13,992 nt of DNA from Planctomycetota bacterium (GTDB taxonomy: Bacteria; Planctomycetota; SBBH01; JACQRN01), in assembly GCA_016206515.1 (NCBI GenBank), contig JACQRN010000168.1, positions 1 through 13,992 on the forward strand, in the 5' to 3' direction. Below, in pieces: positions 1 to 6,314 of this stretch. The position numbers and the translations under genes are program-made. The notes below the pieces were generated by a model. It had not been told where the DNA came from, ran no database searches, and saw only the letters and a list, made by a program, of their open reading frames with translations. The stretch's first letter is position 1; each line of letters starts with the position of its first letter.

Positions 1-1
1 C

Positions 2-916
2 GCGAACCCGGTGCTGCGCCTCGATTCCGACGGGGACGGAGACCTCTCCAACGACGCCCCCCTTCCGGACGTCGCCTACCCGTCCCGTAGCGAGGGGTAT
101 CTGCAGGTTCTCATCGAGCCGGTCCCGGGACAGCCGCTGCGGCTCATCTGCGTGTTCAAGGGGGGGAATTTCTACGCGTTGCTGGATGCGCGATCCTCGT
201 GGCGCGGGGAGGCCCATGTGGACGGAAGAACGGTGGGCGTCGTGGCGTTCGACCGGAACGCCAACGGGGATCTCTCCGACGACCCGGTCATGCTGGATGT
301 GGACGGGGACGGCAAGATCGTCCCGCTCGAGGTCGTGAAACCCGGCGAGGGGATTCGCCTCCGCGCCCGCGCCTGGGTGCCGCGGGCGGACGCGACCGGG
401 ACGTCGGTGGCGCTGGGGCTTCGCGATCCGGCGGAGGGGGATCGGGACATCCTGGGGGAGATGGAGCGGGCGCCCATCGCGGGGCGCCCGTGCCCGGCTT
501 TCTCGTTCACGGACTCGTTCACGGACGCGGCGGGGGTCGTGGTCTCCGACGAGACGCTGCGCGGGAGGGTGGTCCTCCTCAACTTCTGGGCCGACTGGTG
601 AGGGCCCTGCCGCGCCGAGGTGCCCGCCGTGCTGCGGGCATACGAAACCTACCGCGAACGGGGATTCGAGATCGTGGGGTTCGATCATGACCAGGATCCC
701 GCGGTGATGGCCGAGTCCGCCCGCCGGCAGGGGTTCACCTGGCCCCAGTGGCATCTGGGGGCGCGGAAGCAGGAGATCGGCCGGGCGTTCTGGGTTTCCG
801 GGTTGCCTACGAATATCCTCGTTGGGCGCGATGGCCGCATCGTCTGGCGGGCAAACCACGTCCCGCGCGGCGAGGAGTTCGATCGCCTGATCGAGTCCGC
901 GCTCGGCGGGCCGTAG
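2..916 (+). CDS. Selenocysteine-containing TlpA/thioredoxin-like oxidoreductase (5' partial, in-frame TGA read as Sec)
   Basis: The frame is open at the left edge, so the N-terminus and any signal peptide lie outside the window. Stop is TAG 914-916. Seen: the frame reads ...VVLLNFWADW, then TGA (599-601), then GPCRAEVPAVLRAYE..., followed by the cis-proline segment GLPTNILVGRDGRI. Apart from the TGA this is a complete TlpA/ResA thioredoxin domain, with TGA exactly at the first Cys of WCGPC. Known: Sec commonly replaces that nucleophilic Cys in thioredoxin-fold redox proteins. Inferred: a periplasmic thiol-disulfide reductase with a UGPC active site. The N-terminal half (window residues 1-165) has three Asp-rich EF-hand-like loops (DSDGDGDLSND, DRNANGDLSDD, DVDGDGKI), possibly Ca2+-binding. 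A GTG at 620 would give only a 98-residue fragment lacking the active site, so I reject a separate second gene. Alternatives are a nonsense mutation or a TGC-to-TGA read error. It converges on the next gene with a 13-nt gap. Confidence 0.8.
599..601 (+). other. Predicted selenocysteine codon (UGA)
   Basis: This TGA is in frame with the thioredoxin-domain codons on both sides and replaces the catalytic Cys of W-C-G-P-C. The resolving Cys (TGC 608-610) is intact, giving a U-G-P-C redox motif. Recoding needs SelA, SelB, SelC tRNA and SelD, none of which are in this window. Confidence 0.78.
622..639 (+). promoter_or_regulatory. Candidate bacterial SECIS hairpin
   Basis: GCCCGC (622-627) pairs perfectly with GCGGGC (634-639) around a six-base loop CGTGCT, giving a 6-bp stem. 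There are 26 nt between the TGA and the loop, and the loop has G at its second position followed by U. Known: bacterial SECIS elements lie just downstream of the UGA, inside the coding region, with a short GC stem and a loop that has G (often GU) among its first two bases, about 16-37 nt from the UGA. A further 4-bp stem (618-621 with 647-650) could extend it across a bulge. GC-rich DNA forms chance hairpins easily, so this supports the Sec reading rather than proving it. Confidence 0.5.
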
Positions 917-929
917 GCGTCCCGCGCGC

Positions 930-2135
930 TTAGCCGCAAAGCGACGCGCCGACCGGGGCGTCCGAGGGGGATCCGTCTGCGGCAGTCGCGCGGGCCGCGC
1001 CGCAGGCCGCCCCGAGGAGGCGTTCGTACGATTCCGCGGCGTGCTCCCATCGGTAGGACTGCGCGTCGCGCCGGGCCGTTGCGCCCAGACGCGCGCGCAG
1101 AGCCCCGTCGCGCAGCAGCCGCTCGATGGCGCGGGACAGGGGGGCGCTCTCGCCGGGGTCGGCCAGGAGTCCGTTGTGCCCCTCGCGCACGATATCCCGC
1201 ATCGCGCGGATCCGGCTGGCGACGACCGGCAGGCCGGAGGCGAACGCCTCGAGGACCACCCCGGGCATCCCCTCGTCGAGCGAGGCGAGCGCGAACAGGT
1301 CGCTCTCCGAGAGGAAGGCGCCGATGCGTTCGTGCGGGAGCCACCCCAGGAACCGGACGCGCGAGCCGAGGCCGAGCCGGCGGGCGAGCGTTTCCATCCG
1401 CGCACGGAGCGGGCCGTCCCCGGCCAGATGCGCCTCCCACGGCGGCATGTCCGGCGGCAGGGAGGCGAGCGCGCGCAGGAGCACGTCGAGCCCCTTCGCC
1501 GGCGCCATCCGGCCGATCCAGGCGAGGCGCAGCGCCCCGTCGCGGCGGTCGCGGCGCGTCGTCGCGCAGGCCGTGACGCCGTTGGGGATCACGACAGGGC
1601 GCAGCGACGGGCAGCGCGCGCGGGCGAGCTCCGCCAGCTGGTCGCTGACGGAGGCGACGGAGGCGGCCTCGCGCCAGACGCGCTCGATCCGGCCGCCCAG
1701 CGCTCCGCGCAGCACGCGGAACGCCGCGCCGCCGGAGAGGTGCCCCGGGACGTCCGAGCCGCGCAGGGAAACGACGTACGGGAGTCCGGTCCGGTGGCGG
1801 ATGCGCCGGGCGACCTCGCCGCTCGGCATTCCGAAAAAGGCGAGCGCGGAGTCGAATCCCCCCTCACGCGAGAGGCGCGCGCCCGCCTCCGAGGCGACGC
1901 GCACATACCTGGCCATCTGCAGGAGCGTCCCGCGGTGGCGCTCCGCGCGCCCGACCTCCAGGCGCACGACGCGCACCCCATCCGCCTCGGCGTCGGCGGC
2001 GAGCCCCTCCAGGCCGGAGGTCAGGACCTCGACGCGGTGACCGCGCGAGGCGAGCGCCTGTGCGATCGCCTCGCAGGCGATCCCTGCGCCCCCTCCCAGG
2101 GGGGGGTACTCGTAGTTGAGCACGAGAATCTTCAC
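930..2135 (-). CDS. GT4-family glycosyltransferase
   Basis: Predicted GT-B retaining glycosyltransferase (401 aa, usual length for family GT4), probably cytoplasmic and adding a sugar to a surface glycan precursor. Seen: N-terminal VKILVLNYEYPPLGGGAG with the glycine-rich loop typical of GT4 N-domains. The C-terminal donor domain carries IPNGV, GRMAPAKGLDVLLRAL, GDGPL, FLGWLPHERI and EGMPGVVLE, which is the E-x7-E motif. This is followed by GLPVVAS and HNGLLADPG, normal GT4 C-domain segments. The GTG start at 2135 was chosen because the family N-terminus begins there, AGGGGAG lies about 5 nt upstream, and the start overlaps the upstream asnB stop as GTGA, which implies translational coupling. 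Stop TAA 930-932. The last ~25 residues are Ala-rich and unlike the fold. Donor and acceptor sugars cannot be read from the sequence. Confidence 0.9.
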   Translation of the reverse strand: MKILVLNYEYPPLGGGAGIACEAIAQALASRGHRVEVLTSGLEGLAADAEADGVRVVRLEVGRAERHRGTLLQMARYVRVASEAGARLSREGGFDSALAFFGMPSGEVARRIRHRTGLPYVVSLRGSDVPGHLSGGAAFRVLRGALGGRIERVWREAASVASVSDQLAELARARCPSLRPVVIPNGVTACATTRRDRRDGALRLAWIGRMAPAKGLDVLLRALASLPPDMPPWEAHLAGDGPLRARMETLARRLGLGSRVRFLGWLPHERIGAFLSESDLFALASLDEGMPGVVLEAFASGLPVVASRIRAMRDIVREGHNGLLADPGESAPLSRAIERLLRDGALRARLGATARRDAQSYRWEHAAESYERLLGAACGAARATAADGSPSDAPVGASLCG

Positions 2136-4054
2136 GCCGCGCTCCCCTGAAGGATCGTTGCGGCGGGCCCGGCCTCGGGGATCCCAGAGGGCACGCGCAG
2201 GCGCGCGTCGTGCCAGAGCTGAAATACGAGGATCGCCCACAGCGCCTTGCGGTGGTCGGCGCGGCGCTCCTCGTGCTCGCGCAGGAGGCGCGCGACGCCT
2301 TCCGGATCGAAGAGCCCCTGGCCGCGCAGCCGCCCGTCGGAGAGGAGGTCGTGCGCCATGCCGCGCAGGGGCCCGCACAGCCACGCGGACAGCGGGATCC
2401 CGAACCCCTTTTTGGGCCGCGCGAGCGTCGAGGGGGGGAGCCGGCCCGCGAGCGCGCGCTTGAGGAGGTATTTCGATGTCCCGCCCCGCAGCTTCCAGGC
2501 GCGGGGGAGTCGCGCGACGTGCTCGACGAGCGTCTGGTCGAGATACGGGACCCGCACCTCGAGCGAGCACGCCATGCTCGCCCGGTCGACCTTCGTGAGG
2601 ATGTCGGCGGGGAGATACGTCTGGAGGTTCATGCGCAGCGCGGTCCCGACGCCGTCGAGTCCCGCCAAATGTCCATCGTCCCAGGAGGGGGCCTCGGCGT
2701 CCTCCCCGGAGAGGATCCGGACGTCCCCGGTCGTCGAGACGGGCGACATCCATGCGATGTGGCGCCGCACGGCGGAGCGCTCCTCCATCCCGCGCAGGAA
2801 GCGCTTGAGGCGGAATTCGAGGGACAGGTTGGCGTGCGAGACGGGAAGGCGCGCGGCCGCCCAGGAGGCGGCACGCCAGGCCCCGCGCGGCACGAACGCG
2901 AGGCGGTCCGCGAGGCGGTGCGCGCCGTACGTCGGGTATCCGGCGAACAGTTCGTCGGCGCCGTCGCCGCCGAGCGCCACCGTCACATGCGAGCGCGCCA
3001 GGCGCGACAGGAAGTGGGTCGGCAGGATCGAGGGGTCCGCCATCGGCTCGTCGAGGAGGGTGCCGAGGCGCTCCGTTCCGTCGAGCGCCTCGCGCTCGGT
3101 GAACGTTTCGTGCGTGTGGTCCGTGCCGAAGTGCGCGGCCACGGCGCGGGCATGGGTGGATTCGTCGAAACTCCTCTCCTCGAACCCGATCGAGAAGGTC
3201 CGCAGGGGCCGGACCCCGAGGTCGTCCAGGCAGGCGACCAGGCCGCTCGAGTCGACGCCTCCGCTCAAGAAGACCCCGAGCGGGACGTCGCTCATCAGGT
3301 GGCGCCGGACGGCGTCCTTCAGGAGCCCGTACAGCCTCTGTGCGTCCTCGGGGGAGGGGGGACGCTCCTGTGGCTGCTCGCCGGGAAGTTCCCAGAACCG
3401 CTCCAGGGAGATCCCCCCGCGGCGGATGAGGGCCAGGGTCCCCGGGGGGAGCTTCCGGATCCCCTCCAGGATCGTGCGGGGGGGGAGCACGTACTCCCAG
3501 GCGAGGTATTGCCGCAGGGAGGTGCGGTCGACCTCGCGCGGGGCGTCCGGATGCGCCAGGAGGGCGTGGAGTTCGGACGCGAACGCGAACTGTCCGCCGA
3601 AGGTCCCGTAATAGAGCGGTTTGATCCCCATCGGATCGCGGGCGAGCAGGAGCTGCCGTTTCCCCTCGTCCCACAGGGCGATCGCGTACATCCCCTGCAG
3701 CGAACGGACGAAGGCGGGGCCTTCCTCCTCGTAGAGGTGGGCGATCACCTCGGTGTCGGAGCGGGAGGCGAGGACGTGTCCCCGCGACTCCAGTCGTGCG
3801 CGCAGGGCGCCGGTGTTGTAGATCTCCCCGTTGGCGATCACCCGGATCCGGCCCGATTCGTCGCGGTGGGGCTGGTGCCCGCCGGCCACGTCGTTGATCG
3901 CCAGGCGCCGCATCCCGAGCCCCGCACGCTCCGAGAGCCAGAACCCCTCGTCGTCCGGGCCGCGGCGCCACAGCGCCCCCGTGATGCGCGCCAGGATCCC
4001 CCCGTCGGGAGGGGCGTGGCCGGTCAGATCCAGGAGCCCGGCGATGCCGCACAT
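2132..4054 (-). CDS. asnB: Asparagine synthase (glutamine-hydrolysing)-type amidotransferase
   Basis: A 640-residue two-domain class-II glutamine amidotransferase. The N-terminal glutaminase begins MCGIAGLLD with Cys2 as nucleophile, and continues with RRGPDDEG (30-37), IANGEIYN (73-80) and MGIKPLYY (142-149). The synthetase domain has the ATP pyrophosphatase loop SGGVDSS (264-270) and GGDGADELFAGYP (362-374), with VDRASMACSLEVRVPYLD further on. All catalytic landmarks are present. Start ATG 4054 is fixed by the need for Met-Cys at the N-terminus; it lies inside the 3' end of the GT2 gene (31-nt overlap). Stop TGA 2132-2134 overlaps the GT4 start. Known: AsnB paralogues of this length within polysaccharide clusters (including exosortase-associated ones) amidate sugars or peptides instead of making free asparagine. 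That role here is inferred from the glycosyltransferase neighbours; true asparagine synthesis is not excluded. Confidence 0.93.
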   Translation of the reverse strand: MCGIAGLLDLTGHAPPDGGILARITGALWRRGPDDEGFWLSERAGLGMRRLAINDVAGGHQPHRDESGRIRVIANGEIYNTGALRARLESRGHVLASRSDTEVIAHLYEEEGPAFVRSLQGMYAIALWDEGKRQLLLARDPMGIKPLYYGTFGGQFAFASELHALLAHPDAPREVDRTSLRQYLAWEYVLPPRTILEGIRKLPPGTLALIRRGGISLERFWELPGEQPQERPPSPEDAQRLYGLLKDAVRRHLMSDVPLGVFLSGGVDSSGLVACLDDLGVRPLRTFSIGFEERSFDESTHARAVAAHFGTDHTHETFTEREALDGTERLGTLLDEPMADPSILPTHFLSRLARSHVTVALGGDGADELFAGYPTYGAHRLADRLAFVPRGAWRAASWAAARLPVSHANLSLEFRLKRFLRGMEERSAVRRHIAWMSPVSTTGDVRILSGEDAEAPSWDDGHLAGLDGVGTALRMNLQTYLPADILTKVDRASMACSLEVRVPYLDQTLVEHVARLPRAWKLRGGTSKYLLKRALAGRLPPSTLARPKKGFGIPLSAWLCGPLRGMAHDLLSDGRLRGQGLFDPEGVARLLREHEERRADHRKALWAILVFQLWHDARLRVPSGIPEAGPAATILQGSAA

Positions 4055-5076
4055 GGGGCGGTTGCGGGCAAACGGCCCGCCTCCGGTCGGGCGCTCTGTG
4101 GGAGGGGCGGGACGCATCGTTCGACGACGTAGGTCGCCTTCTGTTGGCTCTCGTGGTAGGCGCGGATCATGATCTCGGCCAGCAGGCCGAGCGTCACGAA
4201 CTGGCCCCCGAGCATCACGGTCAGGAGGTTCATCAGGAGGTACGTGCTCGCCTCGATCCTCCATCCGAACGCCGCGCCGGCGCAGCCGAGGGCCGCCGAC
4301 AGGAGAGCCCCGAGCGCGACCGCCGCGAAGGCGATCCTCCCGAAGAACTGGATCGGGCGCGTCAGATAGTCGCAGAAGAAGCGGAGCGTGACGAAGTCGA
4401 GGAGGACACGCGGGAGGCGCGAGAGGCCGTATTTCGATGTCCCGCGCGTCCGGGCCCGGTGATGCACCGGGATCTCCGCGACGCGGATCCCCATCCACGC
4501 CGCGAAGGCGGGGATGAAGCGGTGCATCTCCCCGTACAGGCGCAGGTTTTGCACGACGTGGCGACGGTACGCCTTGAGCGTGCAGCCGTAGTCGTGCAGG
4601 CGTACCCCGGTCCCCTGGATCAGCTTGTTGATGAAGCGGTTGGCGATGGCGGAGGGGAGGCGGCGCAGGAACCAGCCGTCCTTCCTCTCCTTCCTCCATC
4701 CGCTGACGATGTCGTACCCCTCCTGGAGCTTGGCACACAGGGCCGGGATGTCCGCGGGATCGTTCTGGAGGTCGGCGTCCATCGTGACGACCACCTCGCC
4801 GCGGGCGTGGGCGAACCCCGCCGCGATCGCGGCGGTCTGCCCGAAGTTGCGGCGCAGCTGGATCGTCCGGACCTTCGGATCGGCGTAGGCGAAGCCGATC
4901 GCGATCGCGTCGGAGCCGTCCACGCTGCCGTCGTCGACGAACAGGATCTCGTGGGTCCCCCCCCAGGCCCCGAGCGAGCGGCGGAGCTCCTCGTGCAAGG
5001 TGGGGAGGTTGTCCCGCTCGTCCCGGACGGGAATGACGACCGAAAGCTCCGGAGGCTCCTCGTGCGGCGCTTCCAT
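4024..5076 (-). CDS. GT2 polyprenyl-phosphate-type glycosyltransferase with two C-terminal membrane helices
   Basis: 350 aa, DPM1/GtrB/ArnC type: an inverting GT-A enzyme thought to move a sugar from a nucleotide donor to a polyprenyl phosphate at the inner membrane. Seen: SVVIPVRDERDNL (12-24), VDDGSVDGS (47-55), NFGQTAAIAAGF (77-88), the metal-binding DxD within TMDADLQND (98-106), and the subfamily signature LHDYGCTLKAYRR (160-172). Two hydrophobic segments (about 243-271 and 279-305) anchor the C-terminus. A Pro/Ala-rich tail follows and its codons run over the asnB start by 31 nt. Start ATG 5076 has AGAAGGGG directly upstream, with unusually tight spacing. First gene of the three-gene minus-strand block, divergent from the nonulosonic acid genes. 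The sugar cannot be assigned. Confidence 0.92.
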   Translation of the reverse strand: MEAPHEEPPELSVVIPVRDERDNLPTLHEELRRSLGAWGGTHEILFVDDGSVDGSDAIAIGFAYADPKVRTIQLRRNFGQTAAIAAGFAHARGEVVVTMDADLQNDPADIPALCAKLQEGYDIVSGWRKERKDGWFLRRLPSAIANRFINKLIQGTGVRLHDYGCTLKAYRRHVVQNLRLYGEMHRFIPAFAAWMGIRVAEIPVHHRARTRGTSKYGLSRLPRVLLDFVTLRFFCDYLTRPIQFFGRIAFAAVALGALLSAALGCAGAAFGWRIEASTYLLMNLLTVMLGGQFVTLGLLAEIMIRAYHESQQKATYVVERCVPPLPQSARPEAGRLPATAPCAASPGSWI

Positions 5077-5170
5077 CCCCTTCTCTTATCGGCGCAGGGG
5101 TCCTGAACTTGAGGGGGAGGGGGGCTCTCATGGCGCTTCAGATCCGACCGTGGATTGCCGATCCAGGGCC
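5077..5170. promoter_or_regulatory. Divergent intergenic region between the two glycan gene blocks
   Basis: These 94 bp separate the minus-strand GT2 gene from the plus-strand ORF at 5171, so promoters for both glycan blocks should lie here or within the flanking genes. I see no convincing -35/-10 pair on either strand. A purine-rich run at 5111-5124 (GAGGGGGAGGGGGG) sits 5 nt before an ATG at 5130. That ATG opens a 25-codon frame ending in TGA at 5205-5207, overlapping the start of the next gene in another frame. Confidence 0.4.
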
Positions 5171-5602
5171 ATGGCGCGCCCGGAGCCGGGTCCGGTGGAG
5201 GTCCTGATCGTCTGCCCCGTGCGGGACGCCCAGGGGACAGTCGCGCAGACGTATGTCGACGTCGACCGCGCCCTGCGGTACGCCGGTGTCAGGGCGCGGA
5301 TCGTCTTCGTCGACCGCGCCAGCGGCGACCGGACGCGGGAACTACTCGAGGAATACCGCCGCAAGGACCCCCGTATCCGGGTCCTGGCGCTCCCGGAGGT
5401 GGGCGGCGATGCCGGGGTACTGGAGGCGGCGGAGGCGGGATCCGCCACCGCCATCGTCGTGGTCCCCGCCCCCGGCGCGGCCACGCCGGCGGCGTTCCGC
5501 GCGGTCCTCGGCGCGCTCGGCCGCGGCGCGGACGTCCCGCGTCGCCGCGGGGGTGTCTGGGGCTACCGGCGCCCTCCCGCTCCGGGCGTCCGGGTCGCAT
5601 AG
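5171..5602 (+). pseudogene. Degenerate GT2-like ORF lacking catalytic motifs
   Basis: 143 aa resembling only the first half of a GT2/DPM1-like enzyme. VEVLIVCPVRDAQGT matches the first strand, ARIVFVDRASGDRTRELLEEY takes the place of the DDGS segment, and ATAIVVVPAPGAATPAAFRAVL takes the place of the DxD segment. The catalytic DDGS has become DRAS and the DxD has become PAP, so activity is unlikely. The protein ends after GVWGYRR and a Pro/Arg tail, with no acceptor half. In the +1 frame, GRIVPRLFRQMMCLLG (about 5592-5639) looks like the next GT2 segment, consistent with a frameshift before the G-rich repeat. Start ATG 5171 has a poor ribosome site, while a much better one serves the out-of-frame ATG at 5130. 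Probably a decaying glycosyltransferase remnant; a small non-catalytic GT-A-like protein is the alternative. GC3 is still gene-like. Confidence 0.5.
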
Positions 5603-5636
5603 TGCCCCGCCTGTTCCGGCAGATGATGTGCCTGTT

Positions 5637-5660
5637 GGGATTTGGGATTTGGGATTGGGG
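5637..5660 (+). repeat. GGGATTT heptamer repeat with G-quadruplex-type spacing
   Basis: Four G-tracts with AT-only spacers: GGG, ATTT, GGG, ATTT, GGG, ATT, GGGG. This fits the G3+N1-7 quadruplex pattern and is much more AT-rich than its surroundings. It reads as a 7-bp tandem unit, repeated about 3.4 times. It lies 12 nt before the neuA start and is the only purine-rich tract there, so it overlaps the likely ribosome site. Confidence 0.8.
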
Positions 5661-5670
5661 AGTTCTCCCT
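5657..5670 (+). promoter_or_regulatory. Ribosome-site hairpin before neuA
   Basis: GGGGAG (5657-5662) is the only Shine-Dalgarno-like tract for the ATG at 5673, at about 10 nt. It can fold as GGGA-GTTC-TCCC (stem 5658-5661 with 5666-5669, G5657-U5670 wobble extending it), hiding the site. The same G5657-5660 is the fourth tract of the quadruplex motif, so the two structures would compete. Role is inferred. Confidence 0.4.
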
Positions 5671-5672
5671 TG

Positions 5673-6314
5673 ATGTACCCCGTCTACGCCGTGATTCCCG
5701 CGCGGGCGGGATCCCGGCGACTCCAGGACAAGAATCTGCGACCCGTCGCCGGAACTCCCCTCCTGGCATGGGCGATCCGGCAAGGGACGCTCGCCCGCGA
5801 GATCACGGACGTGGTGGTCTCGACGGATTCCGCGCGGTACGCCCGGCTCGCCCGTGCGTGGGGAGGGCGCTCGCCGTTCCATCGCGCCGCGCGGTACGCT
5901 ACGTCGAACGCGCCGACGGAATCGGTCCTCCTGGACATGGCGGACCGCTCCCTTTGGCCAAACGATGCGGGGATCGTCCTCCTTCAGCCGACCTCGCCCT
6001 TGCGGACCTCTGTCGACATCGACGCCTGCGTCCGGCTCTGGATCGAGGGGGGGCGGAGGGGCGCGGTGATTTCCGCGCGACCGGCCTCCCGTGAGGAAGG
6101 AAACGCTTGGCGCGCCCGCACCGGCCGCCCCTCCCCCGCGTGGGGGATCCCGAACGGGGCGGTATACGTCACGTCTTGCGGGGAACTGCGCCGGGCCCGG
6201 ACCGTCTACGCGGGGCCGATCCGGTGGTTCCGGATGCCGCGCTCCCGTAGCGTCGACATCGATACCCTTGAAGATCTCGTGCGCGCCGAGGCTGCGTTCC
6301 GGCGTGCGGGATAG
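5673..6314 (+). CDS. neuA: CMP-nonulosonate cytidylyltransferase (NeuA-like)
   Basis: 213 aa, close to the length of single-domain acylneuraminate cytidylyltransferases. Activates a nonulosonic acid with CTP to give the CMP-sugar donor. Seen: YAVIPARAGSRRLQDKNLR (5-23), the P-loop-like IPARxGSxxxxxKN nucleotide motif; DVVVSTDS (46-53); LLQPTSPLRT (103-112); and the C-terminal MPRSRSVDIDTLEDL (188-202), the family's MPxxRSxDIDTxxDL block. ATG 5673 was chosen because the family N-terminus starts there. The 3' end overlaps the neuC-like start by 11 nt, implying coupled expression. Substrate could be N-acetylneuraminate, legionaminate or a related acid; sequence does not separate NeuA from LegF/PtmB types by eye. 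Confidence 0.88.
   Translation: MYPVYAVIPARAGSRRLQDKNLRPVAGTPLLAWAIRQGTLAREITDVVVSTDSARYARLARAWGGRSPFHRAARYATSNAPTESVLLDMADRSLWPNDAGIVLLQPTSPLRTSVDIDACVRLWIEGGRRGAVISARPASREEGNAWRARTGRPSPAWGIPNGAVYVTSCGELRRARTVYAGPIRWFRMPRSRSVDIDTLEDLVRAEAAFRRAG

Noticed and set aside
620..916. Separate small gene starting at GTG 620
   Set aside because: It would lack the redox motif and begins inside the thioredoxin helix that follows the active site; it is the second half of the TGA-containing gene.
2210..4132. 640-codon open frame antisense to asnB
   Set aside because: A shadow of high third-position GC; asnB on the other strand has all catalytic motifs.
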